Of a stretch of DNA of 64,000 nt, positions 9,097-21,700 are shown piece after piece. The stretch covers positions 1 through 64,000 of the forward strand of contig JAADVB010000024.1 in the NCBI GenBank assembly GCA_023334545.1, read 5' to 3'. The stretch is from Salisapilia sapeloensis. Its lineage: Eukaryota; Oomycota; Peronosporomycetes; Peronosporales; Salisapiliaceae. Made by a program: the position numbers and the translations under genes. Positions within the stretch are counted from its first letter, which is position 1, and each line of letters starts with the position of its first letter. Below the pieces are notes generated by a model, which saw only the letters and a list, made by a program, of their open reading frames with translations, was not told where the DNA came from and ran no database searches.

Positions 9097-10899
9097 ATGA
9101 TTTGTCCGGATACAAGTATCCAGCAACGGCACAATCACCCTACGCGACTCCCGCTTCATATTCAAATCTCCTGCCAAAAGGTACTCCCGAACCTGAACAT
9201 GCGACCGTCCGCCGGTGCCTATCAATCCGACACAGAGCCCACGATGTCATTGTTGGGCAAACCGTCGCCAGAAATCCTGCCTGCCGTAACTTCAACCAAG
9301 GATGAACCGACGCAACCGCTGCAGATCAAGCTCCAGCGGAAAGCCAAAGTCGAGCGTGACATGAGCAAGCGTCATGCTGCGCTCGATCGATTGGAGCATT
9401 CACCCAATGGCAATCGTCGGAACGTCCATACGAGTCGGCAGCGGGAAGAACGGGACTTTTGGTTGCGTCCGAACAAGCGTGTCACGTCGTCTGTGCCATC
9501 CTCTACCTCATGGCCACCTACACCCCTCGACGCGGACGTTGGCGCTGCTTCTAGTCCCGAAGAGATGCTATCGTCTTCTCTTCCGTCCCAATCCAATGTC
9601 CATTGGAATAAACGTTGGCCATCAACATCGCATCGAAACACTCCACCGACGGTATTTGAGAGTGCTCTCATCTTCAATCAAGACGGCCATCGTCTCAGTC
9701 ACGCTGAGTTTGAAGAACTAGCGTCGTCGGACGTTTCAAATACGACCAAGCAAAAGTGGAAACGTCGTGTGAATCGCAAGCCGGTGGATAAGAAGCATGA
9801 AATGGAGGAGACGAAACGTCAGATGGAAGATGACGTGACGTTGGAACTCATGCAGCAACTACTGCCGGACATTCAAGTCACCGATGAACTGAATGCACTC
9901 TTCCTTGGTACGAAAAGTGAAGACGTTTTCCACTTTGAAGAGCCAGACACGACGTTTAAACGTGATACTAAGCTTCTAGACATTGATCTGATGGCACAGC
10001 AAAAAGCCATGAAAACCATGGTCTTCCATACGATCAATGTATTCGATCTAAAAGGTCTATCAGGTCAAGACCTCCTTTCGGCATGCTTCACACCTGCATG
10101 GATCGAACGGACAGTCTTGGACACGGTCCAATTAGGCTTGCAAGTCCAGTTTGAGCGCTTTGCAGTCCTCTTCTCCATCTTTCAAGCTCAAACGGACTGT
10201 CAAGAGCATATCTTAAAGTCCGTCGCTTCCTCTTGTGTCGCCATCTACCACCACCAAGGCAATGGCTCGATCGCTTTGAAGCATGCCATCAGCACGCGAC
10301 CAGTCATCACATTCTTGCTTCGTGTCCTGCGTTCCATCACTTCGTTCGACATGGAGCAACAGGAGATCTGTAGCTGGTACGCTGCGTATGCACTTGAGAT
10401 GCTTGCCAAATGTGTACCACTTAGCGATACGAACGCAAGTGAGGTGGAGAAACTGACCGACTCGAATAGTGTCGAAAGTGTTATTGCCGATGTACTTCCA
10501 GCGCTTGTCACTGTTTCGCCAGGACAAGCGCAGTACATGATGTGGCGATTGCTACGCAAGTGGCCGCAGAAGCAAGTGCAGCTTCAGATGATCTACTTGC
10601 GATACACGAGAAAATTTTTAGCTGCATTCATGACGAGTGGATGGATGCTCGAGAAGGATGTCGTGGACCTTGCGTTCCACTGGATTAGCGAAAGCGTGTC
10701 TTCTCCGCACTTTTTAGTCGCAAAAGAGGCTTGTGGCATGAGCTCCGACGTAGCTGTGCTTGGTTTCTACTTGACGAGAGATGCGAGATGGCGAGAACAA
10801 TTGGCGAATGCTTTGCATGAGAACGCACAAAGTCATTGGCACGAAGGTGTGCGGGACTTGTGTGATAGCTTCTTTGACCAGTTACTAGACTTCGCTTAA
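9097..10899 (+). CDS. Divergent PP2A B56-like (B') regulatory protein
   Basis: A single-exon protein of up to 600 residues; Mets at 9199 and 9244 are alternative starts, and the first 50 residues look poorly coding. Residues about 50-230 are basic, Ser/Pro-rich and probably disordered. From about 290 on it is all-helical, like a HEAT-type solenoid. The C-terminus resembles the B56 family: LLRKWPQK matches the family's LLKxWPKT, then a helix of about the right spacing, then SVSSPHFLVAKEA matching CVSSPHFQVAERA, and SHWHEGVRDL matching the THWNKTIxxL segment. B56 subunits direct the PP2A phosphatase to substrates with LxxIxE motifs. The N-terminal half is too divergent to assign firmly, so substrate binding cannot be assumed. 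It could be an oomycete-specific paralogue. Confidence 0.55.
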   Translation: MICPDTSIQQRHNHPTRLPLHIQISCQKVLPNLNMRPSAGAYQSDTEPTMSLLGKPSPEILPAVTSTKDEPTQPLQIKLQRKAKVERDMSKRHAALDRLEHSPNGNRRNVHTSRQREERDFWLRPNKRVTSSVPSSTSWPPTPLDADVGAASSPEEMLSSSLPSQSNVHWNKRWPSTSHRNTPPTVFESALIFNQDGHRLSHAEFEELASSDVSNTTKQKWKRRVNRKPVDKKHEMEETKRQMEDDVTLELMQQLLPDIQVTDELNALFLGTKSEDVFHFEEPDTTFKRDTKLLDIDLMAQQKAMKTMVFHTINVFDLKGLSGQDLLSACFTPAWIERTVLDTVQLGLQVQFERFAVLFSIFQAQTDCQEHILKSVASSCVAIYHHQGNGSIALKHAISTRPVITFLLRVLRSITSFDMEQQEICSWYAAYALEMLAKCVPLSDTNASEVEKLTDSNSVESVIADVLPALVTVSPGQAQYMMWRLLRKWPQKQVQLQMIYLRYTRKFLAAFMTSGWMLEKDVVDLAFHWISESVSSPHFLVAKEACGMSSDVAVLGFYLTRDARWREQLANALHENAQSHWHEGVRDLCDSFFDQLLDFA

Positions 10900-12345
10900 A
10901 TTATTTAATAGATCGAAAGATATAAACTTACGATATGGTTGTTGAGTGGATTGAAAAGCGTTTGCGTCGTGGTTCGGAAGGAGTTCCGAAGAAAGTAGCT
11001 ACATTAGATAGGGAGACAAAGGAGTCTTAGTATGATGGAAATGCATCAATGGATGTATGTGGGTAAAAGTAGACAGATACTAAAAGGTTTCTAGAAAGTG
11101 TCTTATGCTTATGCTTGCTACAGTATGTCCTAGGGATTGCGCTAGTCTGAAATTTTCAAGGAATGCTATAAAATTAATTTCTTTGTCTGACTCGTTCTTG
11201 CCTAGAGCTATGCTTGCAAGGTTTCAAGTCAAAGATCTTTTAATCGTGCAAAAGGGGTGTATCAGCCTTTTGTGGTGGCAGAGTACTGCTCTATGATGAA
11301 AGTGATTCGGAATTAGTAAAGATCAAGAGGTAGGAGACGGTGATAGGTTTTGTACGAGCAAATTGTTACGATTTTAATTCTTAGGCATTCGATATGCCTT
11401 TCTATTTATCAGTAGACAGAGTGATAGAACAGTTCACGGACTCGTGCTTTGTTTGTGGTAATGTGTTAAAGAAAGAAATATCTAGTTGCTTGGTAGTTTG
11501 TCGAGGTAGAATGTATCTTGGATCATCAAACCAAGAACATACATAAGGACATTGATCGTGGACAAATACGCGTTGTAGTTGAAATGACACTGAATCATCG
11601 TGAGTACATCTACGTACAGACGTCAGACGCAAAGGCAGACCATCAGCATTGAAGAAGTGAGCTACAGCTATGACTCAAACAGGTTCTGGATTGTATATGA
11701 TACTCGGTATATGAACATATAAACCTTTCCAAGGCAACGATAAATGATAAAGATCGATCATCTACCCTTCACGAAATCGTTCCAAGCAAGCCAGGAAAGA
11801 GGAAAGCATAGATGCAAAGTCCTTCTCACCCAAGCTAGAAACGGATCTTGCTTATGGGGAAAAGTAAACACACAAAAATTAGTATTGGCATCTACAAGCT
11901 ATCTCCTCTCTCCACTGGGTAAAATATTCAAATACATCCTCCTGTATGCTTATAATTTCATAAACTATCGTAAGAAGATGACCCAAGCACTAAAGACGAC
12001 ACCGAAAGCTCTCCAGGTTGACACCTCCTGTATACAAAAGCCGAGTCAATTGACTGACCTGGGATTCACCGTCCATGTACAGCAGCTGGGGTGACATCTT
12101 CAAGTAAGTCGCACGAAGGTAGCACAATCTTCTGTGCTCATCGGCGTCGCGAACGGCACATCGAGGCGTCTTCCTCGGCACCAAGCGTCTGTCCATTTCC
12201 ATCCGTTGGTTTTCATCCTTCTGCACAAGATCTTCTTGCATTGTATACCTTTTCATACGATCATTGGCGACCAAACGTCGTTGTGTAAGCTCTCACATCC
12301 GCCATCGGTCGCGAACACGAAACCATCGTTCCTTTGGACAGCGCG
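10900..12345. other. Intergenic region, no gene seen
   Basis: A 1.4 kb A+T-rich spacer between two co-oriented genes. Only short frames without domains are present. The last 250 bp are more G+C-rich and probably hold the promoter and 5' UTR of the EGF-repeat kinase gene. Confidence 0.35.
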
Positions 12346-15300
12346 ATGCGAAAGCTCACATTCGTCCTTCTTTTGCTCTTCGCTATCAACGCTACTGCTC
12401 TAGTTCAAAACAATGAAGTCACCTTTCGATGTGCTGAGTGGGAAAACCATGTCTGCCCGTTTGAGAATAATCCGTCCGTCCTCACTTTTCCACAGCTCAA
12501 CCTTACTACTCAAACCATTTGCAAAGTACATCTTCTGGTCTATGGCATGCCTACAATACATGGGGAACTAACAGGAGGAGTGTGGCAATAGGCAGAGGTC
12601 GCGGCAGGCGTGAAACAGATACATTGGGCAGATGGAGAGGGCAGAGGTCGCGTCGCGAGCTTGAGACTCAACGGAATGGAGCTGCTAGGTGCTCCAGTAC
12701 ATCCATCTTCTGCTTACGCTTTTCCGGATTATCCGCACTGCGATGACATGTACAGCATCTTACCTCCATTTGGAAACGGTGTCGTCGGTGCTGGCAACCG
12801 GATGTCGATTAATCAGCTCATAAACACGAACGAGCTGCCTGTGTCCGTGCTCTTTGAATGGGTCGGACCGCACGAAGATGATGGACCCGTTTGTTCCATG
12901 TCTGGCTACTCTATTTCCGGACTAGCCCAAGTCATTGTCTACATCGAAGCCCAAGATAATTCGTTCTGTCCTGGATGGGATGACGAGACAAAGGCTTTTT
13001 GCAATGGCAATGGACAGTGCCTATGTGCTCCTAACGATAATGAAAAACGAACTTGTAGCTGCCAGTCAGGATATGCCGAGCCAGAATGTCGCGACTGCAC
13101 TGCGCTCTTCTACGGTGAAGATTGCTCTCACCAGTGCCAACCTTGCCTGAACGGTGGCAAATGTGATTCTGGACAGCTCGGTACAGGCCAGTGCATCTGT
13201 CCAGATGGCTTCGATCCATCCACTAGATGCTCTACTTGTATTCCAGGTTTCTACGGACCTTCCTGTCTCCCGTGTCCTAACTGTAACTTCCCGCATGGCA
13301 ATTGTGAAGACGGACTCGTTGGTTCTGGCAGGTGTGCCTGTGCTGTCGGCTTCGACGCTTCATCCAATTGTCTCCACTGCATGCCAAACTTCTTCGGTCC
13401 GAGCTGTGCGCCCTGTGCGCCATGTGACGGTGGTGTCTGCGATGATGGGCTCCTTGGTGACGGCCGATGTATATGTAAAGAAGGCTTTGATCCAGCATCC
13501 CGCTGTCTTTCCTGTCTCGATGACTATTACGGAGACTCATGTCTACCCTGTCGATCTTGTCATGGTCATGGCAAGTGCAACGACACGATGCATGGAGACG
13601 GTACGTGTGTGTGCAATGAAGGTTATGACCCTGCCTCTCGCTGCTCTCTTTGTGCGCCAGGATGGGACTTTAACCCCACGAGCATGGCGTGTCAGTGCGC
13701 TCCACAGCACTTTGGTCCACACTGTCTATCCTGTCCGATCTGCGCCCCCCATGGCCATTGTAACTCTGGACGAGACGGAGATGGCCGATGCATCTGTGAT
13801 GTCGGATGGTCGGACTCGAACAATTGCGTCGGCTGTCTCAACGGATATTTTGGACCTCACTGCGAACCATGCAAAAAGTGTGGGAATGGCAGGTGTGATG
13901 ACGGTCTCAAGGGAACAGGAGACTGTGTCTGTCATCGAGGATGGAGCATCCAGTCGGACTGCTACGACTGTGAACAAGGATTTTACGGTGAGAATTGCAT
14001 CCCGTGCCCGAGAGATTGTGGTCACGGATCTTGTTCGAGCGGAAAAAATGGCACGGGCGAGTGCATATGTGAATCTGGGTTTGATATCGACAGCGCATTG
14101 CCTTGCACGACATGTTTAGAAGGGCACATTGGACCTCAATGTCAGATCTGTCCAGGGTATGCAGACAGTGAAGTCGAGTGCACTGGGCATGGCAAATGTG
14201 TCATGGATGCAGTGGCCGGTGGACCTGTCTGCCACTGTGATGTCAGATACAATGGTCCTGCATGCGAACTCTACGACTTTCCGACCGTCATGGTAGCAGT
14301 CTTAGGTACCATCGCACTCTCCACGCTAGGTATTTGTATGTGCACGATGCGCAATTTAGCTCGACAACCACGTACACGGTACCCACAAGGTCCATTTACG
14401 AATCGAGATCGAACGTACTCTCCGTCCGAGTACCTCGAGATTGAAGACATGACCGATCTGGAGTACTTTGTCTCGAACGATACGCGCGACTGGTTAATCC
14501 CGTTCGAGTCTCTATCATTACAGAATGAAGTCGGCAATGGTACATCCGGACAAGTGTTCCGTAGCCTCTTGCATAGTGGCGGCGGGAGTAGTGTCGTTGC
14601 CGTGAAGCGTCTGTATAGTCCGATTACTGGTCAAGAGTACTTCCAATCTTTCTTCCGACGAGAAGTGAGTATTCTCAGTCGACTCCATCACCCGAACGTC
14701 GTTCGTTTCTACGGCGTCAGCTACTTTAATCGCGTCTTGTACATCGTGACGGACTTTTGTCCAAAGAGTTTAAGTCATTTGATTGAAAACCGGTCGTCTA
14801 CTAGTCTCTTAGAAGAGTCATACTTTCGGAAGATTGTCACGCAAATCGTAAGTGGCATGGGCTTTCTGCATAGTCGACAAGTGGTCCATCGAGACTTGAA
14901 GCCAGCGAACGTCCTCATCTCCGATACGGAGGACGTGAATATCTGTGACTTTGGTCTGTCGAGGCTACTGGATCCGGATATGACGTCCATGACAGCAGAA
15001 GTCGGGACGCCGAGCTACATGGCGCCAGAGATGGCGACGATGGGAGGCACCAAGAGCTCGACGAAAGGAGACGTGTATTCGTTCGGGATCTTGCTCTATT
15101 CGACATGGTCACGATCGAAGCCGTACGGTGATCAAGGCATGAACCCGTTCCAGCTCATGACAGCAGTCGTGAATGGCCTGCGACCTGTGATTCCGATCAA
15201 CTGTCCTCCAGCACTCGCGAGACTGATGCGAGCGTGTTGGAATGCAGATGCGGAAGCTAGACCGAGCTTCCCGGAGATCAGTCTCCACCTCACCGATCCA

Positions 15301-15417
15301 AAGCTCATGGCCATGGAGGAGGACGCCGTGACGACGTGGGGGTCTCCAGAAGAGTCGGAGGAGGAAATGAAGGAACAGTCGCCAAGTGAACGAGATCGAC
15401 TTCTTGGGTCTCTATAA
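12346..15417 (+). CDS. EGF-repeat receptor-like TKL kinase
   Basis: Exons 12346-12525 and 12592-15417 give 1001 residues. The 66-nt in-frame intron (GTACAT...TAG, with an ACTAAC branch-like site) removes an in-frame TAG at 12589. The ATG at 12346 begins a signal peptide (MRKLTFVLLLLFAINATA). After an unassigned domain of about 170 residues come about nine EGF/laminin-EGF-like modules of roughly 46 residues (nt 12955-14270), with patterns such as GFYGPSCLPC and HGKC. One transmembrane helix follows (nt about 14280-14345). The cytoplasmic kinase (nt about 14510-15300) has the glycine loop GNGTSG, VAVKR, HRDLKPAN, CDFGLSR and MAPEM, so all catalytic residues are present. It is a tyrosine-kinase-like serine/threonine kinase by motif. 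It should sense something outside the cell; the ligand is unknown. Confidence 0.88.
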
Positions 15418-15522
15418 GAAGCTCGGGATGTGTCGGGATGATAGAAAAGTGCTAGGACATTGCTTACTTTTTGGGCTTTTTGATAGAAATTTAACCACCA
15501 TGATATTGTTTTTCTTTTCTTC

Positions 15523-16289
15523 TTAATGCAAATGTTTCGTACGTGCAAGCGAATGCTTCTTATAGTACTTACGACGAGCTTCTCGAATGTGATGAGGTTG
15601 AATCGGACCGGTCTCACCGTTCTTTGCCATGATCTGACGAGCTATTCGGTTGTTATCAGCGTTAGATTAGGCATGGGAATGATTTGTTTTGTATATACCT
15701 TTGGCAGTAATCTCGCCGACAAAAATTTTACTCATACCTACCATGACAATGCCCATGACGTGGGTGACGGTAGGCACTTTACGGTCTGCTGGTGTACATT
15801 CTTGTATCGCAGTCGCCATACACTTTAATACGGTATGATTAGAGGTGGGGTCTAGATCTTTATAGTGATAGTGCATACGCGTTTTACAGCGCCTCGATCG
15901 AAGTGAGAACGACGATAGTATTGATGACGTCGCGCCTCGGACTCAGGTAGACTCTGTAGCATTCGTAGCATGGCAGCACTATCGGTCAATTCCAGCTTTA
16001 GTTTCGATTTCGTTTCCATTCGTCGAGCAAGAGTATCCTCGTCCTTCTGATCGTTTCCTGTTTGACCGCTTTCCTCCTCTTCTTCCTCTCCACCTGTCAT
16101 CTCTTCAGTGGCATTGCCAGCGTCTGTGTCTTCTTCTAGACCTTCCATGGCGTCTGCCTCTTCAGCAAGAGCCATGTCAATGTCCCCGATACTACTAGCT
16201 GTTGGTGATCCTGACGGTGTAGGTTCTTCCGCTTGAGAAGCTGGAGAAGCTGTAGGGGCGATCGCATTGTCTTCAGTATTGGCGTCCAT
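15523..16289 (-). CDS. TAF11: TFIID subunit TAF11
   Basis: Three exons on the minus strand, 16289-15879, 15822-15699 and 15641-15523, with introns of 56 and 57 nt, give 217 residues, close to human TAF11. The first exon encodes an acidic disordered N-terminus, then the start of the histone fold (RRHQYYRRSHFDRGAVKR). The second continues with VMVGMSKIFVGEITAKAR and the third with GPIQPHHIREARRKYYKK, matching the TAF11 segments FSKAAIKR, ISKVFVGEV and LQPKHMREAVRRLK. TAF11 pairs with TAF13 in TFIID and helps TBP-promoter binding in the nucleus. Both introns keep the frame, have GT/AG ends and have a CTAAT/CTAAC-like branch site. The kinase gene's stop lies about 105 bp away, tail to tail. Confidence 0.9.
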
Positions 16290-18694
16290 TTTCGATTTAT
16301 CTTTTGCTCATGTATGGAGCTGAGACGGTGCCAAATGCGTATAATTTCACCTTTACTTTGTTCGAAGCTTATGCAGCTACGAGTAAGAACAGCTAAAAAG
16401 CTAAAGCAGGTGATGTCTCAGATTGAAAACAGCACAGTACATATAGGCTCTATCGAAATCTGTTGTATTTGTTACTGATTGAAATATTAAGAAAAATGTT
16501 TTTTTGCTTCTGAGTTATTATGGTATCTCGCAAGAGATTCGTAATGAGAAGCGCTGTGAAGCTTAATAAACGCGGAAGTTTAGACACATTAAATCATTGA
16601 AACAATGAAACATAACTGATACTGGTACTACAGCTAATTTCAATTAAAGATTCATCATTATTTTATCGTAAATATACAATAATCGAAGTATAGCTTTACT
16701 GCATTTGCCAGGGTGATAACAACTCATTTGGTTTAACCCGAGACTCAAGCTAGTGTGATTCTCCTGTGTAAATTGTGAATGCTCCGATTTACTCCATTGT
16801 TTTCGAGTAAACAGCTAATAGTCTCCCAGTGAAGGTAGTCTCAGGAACATTGCTCTGCGCGATCATAAACTTTACAAAGCAATATGCCTGTTTGTTTGAT
16901 GCAATGACCTGTTGAACACCGACTAAGTATAATAAAGTTTACGAGAAGACAGTATGACCCATTGTTAGGTCATTTTAATATAAAAGTCTTCTCATCGTTG
17001 GCTTCAGTTGTATCAGCATCTGTTCATATCTTTCTTTGCATCAACTAGTTTGTACGACAGTATGGGAACAAAGCTATAGTAGTCTTGATGTTTATACAAG
17101 ATGAACATGTTGCACAAGTTGTACACAAGCTATTTCTTTACATAAGGTTAGCTATTAATTTGGTAGTGTCAATGCCACAAAAATAAGGATTTATTTTGAC
17201 TTCCGAAACATTTTTTTTGTGAAACCGATGGTCTATTTCGTTACTGCTTATCTAGCCAGTACTATTCTAGGAAAGCGAACGGGAATAGCCGGTGAGGGTG
17301 AGCTCAATTCCGAAACATGAACATGTGAATAAATTATTCACTAAAGTACATAAAGCGCATTGTGCTCTTCTTCTATGGGGAACCTATTTTTAATTTATCT
17401 TGGTAGCTCCGAGATTCATGAGCGATACACTGAAGTCTTGTCTGGACACTAAAACTGTCGCGTTTAGTATTATCTTGTTCGCCAACTTTGTACTAATGGA
17501 GAAGATTGATATTCTCTGCTATATTCGGCATCTAGATCTATAATTTGGTCTTTTAAAAAACATGAATACCATTCACGATAATCTGAAGTAATGGTGACGA
17601 AGATGGCATTAATTTCCATGTGACTGAGCGATATGATCTTAGTTAGGCGGAAAGTTAGCGCAACCAAAAGATAAGACAGATGTGACCGTGGTAAAGTAAA
17701 ACGAAGAATCTTGATGACGCTTTGGGTCGTTGAAAAACAAGTAGAGAATCCAAGAAGCAATTGCAGTCATCACAACTCGCAGAGGTATCTTCCAGCTTCA
17801 TGTTATTTTTGATCCATTTAAACATAAACATAAAGGTGAGCATATCTCCATAGGGCAATGAATGCGCCCTATATTTCCATCAATTGCTTGCTCATCGAAA
17901 GTACCTCTTAAATGGATACTGTGACTGACGGTCATCGATACACACTAACAGTATATCAGTTCTCTAGTTGCGAATTGACTGATCATCAGCATACAGCAAC
18001 TCTATAGGTATGCTTGTGATAGGTCACACTACCGAAACTAAACTTGTGAAAATGAATGATTAGTTGCTAAAAACTGCTGGTTTGCTACAGTCATTCAAAT
18101 ATTCACTGTGCAGCAGTGTGATAATCATAAAAGCTATTGATACTTCTTACATACAACGATTACAAGCATTGCACTCTTACATATACTTCACACATAGCGA
18201 CTACATATCCTCTTTCTTTCTACAGCAATGAACATCTCACTGTATTATTATAACTTATTTTGTATTTTTCTGCTATTTATACGTAGCTAGTCTCTTACAG
18301 CTAAATTAAACAGGGAGCTGCGTGGCGTCGACAGGTCGAACTGAGCCGTGAGAGGTTTCGCCAGCTCACAACTTTCCAAGCGTCAATACCATCTGTCCCC
18401 GGCCACGTCATCTATACTTTTTCTTGCATGTCAAGAAGCAGCTGGTACAATATCTTAGTCATAGAAGCCAGATCATGATCACCCGTACGCCTTATGTATA
18501 GGCTATATGCGTGCGTTGTTCACTGCCAAAGTGGGTGATGAAAATTGCCGACGTGGACCTAGTCAGAGCTAAGTAAGCCTCGGTATGAGCCACTAGCTGT
18601 GACCTGTCGTTCTTTTGCAAGAGCAGATCTGCATATCTCTTCTTTAATGTCATTTCTTGAAAGCACTTCCTGACCTCGCGTCTATCTTTTATCA
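16290..18694. other. A+T-rich intergenic region
   Basis: A 2.4 kb stretch, notably A+T-rich, with no supported gene. Short frames on the minus strand at about 17470-17860 and 18492-18791 have no recognisable domain. No tRNA, tandem array or terminal repeats were found by eye. Confidence 0.4.
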
Positions 18695-18703
18695 GCTCAT
18701 TCA
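18695..18703 (+). promoter_or_regulatory. Putative initiator-like element of the 1284-residue gene
   Basis: GCTCATTCA lies 27 bp before the ATG at 18730. It matches the first part of the oomycete core promoter consensus (GCTCATTYY) with one mismatch. This supports transcription on the plus strand, but weakly. Confidence 0.3.
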
Positions 18704-18729
18704 AGTGCTCTGGTGAATCGTCAATCACC

Positions 18730-21700
18730 ATGCCTTTGCACTCATGCCTTTCAAGGACACGTCGCCTCGGCGCCGCCGCAATTTTAGCCATAACGTTCGC
18801 TACTCGTGCAATTTTCGCAGAGACGTACTTGTCATTGCCTTCAGCATTCGCACCCGATTCGAATCAAAGTGATTCCATGGGTGATGCATTCTCCAGTTCT
18901 GGAAATTCTTCCGACAGTTCCGATCTCACGGATATCTTGTCTGGTTGGAAGCTTGCGACTAGTACCACAGACCTCAAGAATTTCCTCTTTGATAAAAGTG
19001 GAGGAAACCCTGTCAGTGGAACTTCGTTAATCGCATTATGCACCAACCACGATGGACTCGAGAAACAAGCATGCTTGGTACCGAACGGCGATAATTTAAT
19101 GGAAGAGAAGGAAGGCATTCCATCTGAGTCTTATTTCGAGCCAAACCAAGAGACGAAAAAAACTTTCTCTTTCAGAACAGAAAAAAAAGAAGGAGGGAAG
19201 TACCTCACCGTCGATAAAAAGACACGCATGGTTAAGCTCGGTGACGGAGACGATGCAGCAGCCTTCCAAATCTACACAAAGGATGACTCAATGATATTAT
19301 CCTTTGACGGGCTCTACCTGTGTGCAAGCTTCATGGATGGAAATTTGGGTTTATCACCGTTTCTCGTGAGCCGCTCTCTTTTTCAATCATGGAGCGTGAA
19401 GGACAAAGACGGTCAAGAAATCGTAGACGGCCTGAACAAAGATATATTGGAGGACCGGGCTGAATCCGATTCAAGTCCCACCTTCGCTGCTTATGACCTC
19501 GCCCTTGTTGGTGTTACTGGAAACGATGCAAGTTCTCTTAAGCTCCCTTCGGGCATAACGGGAGCTGACCTCGCGATCATGTTCGACGATGCAATCTACA
19601 TGATCAGCCGGGATCCTCTTCTGGAAAAGTATGAAGAGGAGTACGAGACATTTTCCAAATCTTTTGCGTCCAAGGTAGATATCTACTCCTTGGTGAAAGA
19701 TTCTGATGTGGCAGAAGCTTGGGAATCATTCATCGGATACACAGACAAAACGAAAAGTGAAATGCCAGATCTTCAAGAGAATATCCGTGCGATTGTCTTA
19801 GCCAATGCAATTATCCAGGACATTGAGCAAGGGACGGATATTTTTGACGGTGCAGACCCAGCAATCGCTCTTAAAGCATATTTTGCTGCTTCGTGCAACC
19901 TAGCTTATATGGCTGGAAGTGATGTCAGTCTATCGGAACTCGTATCCCGAGTGGAAGTTCCCTCATCCTTAGAAAACGCTTCGACTATTATGGAAAGTCG
20001 TTTACCCAATGGTCAATCATGGGTTTCTCCTTTCATCAATCACAATGTCAAGAACCTGCGTGCATCTCCTACGAATGTCTTTCCAGAGATTGCATTGCTA
20101 AAACATCTTGATGCGAAATGGCTGAGTGACAATACAGGCATTGGTGTCTCGCTTAGTATGTTCGTCTTTAATCAAGCTTCCGAAGCGATGGAAAAGGACG
20201 ACATACAATCGGCAGTCTCTTACTTTGCCGACAACGACGTGCAGTACATGCTGGGCGCAGCTGGAAGTGTCTGTGATTCCGATACGACTTTCTCTTTCTG
20301 TGAGATGATTCCTGCTGGAGATGTGGCTTCGAATGCTCTCAACTTTTTAAACGGAACAGCTAAAGATGACTTTATTGTCGACCTCCGAAGCGTTGTGAAG
20401 TATGACAATCTGAAAGAGATCTCTCGAGGATACAAAGATGATTTGGTTGCGGAGGTTTTGAAGTCGATTTCAGACGCTTCGCTCAACATGAGTGTCATGT
20501 ACGAGAACATGACCAGTGATGTGACCCAAACGTACGTGGAGACGCAAGTGGAGTCCATGAAGAAAACCAGCAAGGTCGCTCGGAATGCTGCAAGTGCGAT
20601 GTACAACCAGTCTAAAACTGCAGCTGAGTTCTCCGCAAGTGTTGACTTTAGCTATATTGATCAAGTTTTTAACGCCTCCCAAGCTTATGCTGAGGGGGCG
20701 CAGGACGAAGTCGCAGTCTTGAAAGAATCGGTCAAAAGCATCATTGCTAGCGCGAAAACGATACAAGGAATCAATTTAGGACTTGATATTTTCACTGGCG
20801 CATTGGATTTGGCGTCAATAGCGGTGTCAAAATCGTCAAGACTAACCAAGGCTATCTCCACAAAGCCAAAGCCAGGCGAGAGTACGGGAAGCAGCAGACA
20901 GCCGACAAATGGTGAAAAACTTACTGATAAAGCAGACACTGTGAATGGCTTAGTCACGAAAGCCAAAGATATCATAGCAGGAGGTATGACGATGGGCCAA
21001 TTGAATTACTTGGAGGCAGTCATGGCTTCGACTATACCAACTATCGAAACGCTTGACAAGAACATCACCGAGTACTTTGACAAGATGGAAACCCTGATAA
21101 ATGCAACTGGAAAGGTTATGGAAAGTGAAGACGAAAGTGAAATTCGTGGGTACAATGCAAAACTCCGGGCGGCGTGGGATGATATGGGTCGACTGGCTTT
21201 ATCAAGCGTCATTACAACGCTTGAAAACAACATTGACTATGTCATTTCGACAGGATGTGATTTGACGGAACGTCCAACCATTCAGGTTTGTATTGAAGCT
21301 AAGCAGCAAGCGAAAAAAGTGTGTCAGTATATGAGCCAAGCAGTGGATGCGATTAAAGGTGGGTACTTGGCTGCGTTGGACATTTGGGGAAGCAAAGAAT
21401 CCTTGTTAGATGCGATGGAAAGACAAGAAAGCCTTTTGAAGCAAGTTGACGAAGTCGACAACACAGTCGATAAGATTGTGGAGAACTGGGACACAGACCA
21501 GGATGGACGGATGAAGTTTGCTGCACAGCTTGAACAACAACGAGCGTATCAAAACGCCGTGTATACGTACATGTCCATCGCGACGGACGTGTCGAGGCAA
21601 AAGTTCTTTTATCTGACGTGTGCCTTGCTGTGGTATACGACGCCGGAGAGAGTGCCAGAGCCTTGTCAAGATGTCTTTGAACACAGGCGCCTCAGTGACA

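Noticed and set aside
12589-12591. In-frame TAG in the EGF kinase gene, considered as a pseudogene or readthrough
   Set aside because: A 66-nt GT-AG intron with a branch-like ACTAAC ends exactly at this TAG and restores the frame, so an intron explains it.
18492-18791. 99-codon minus-strand frame overlapping the start of the 1284-residue gene
   Set aside because: It looks mildly protein-like (helical, charged) but has no domain, overlaps the signal-peptide region of a better gene, and an initiator-like motif supports the plus strand.
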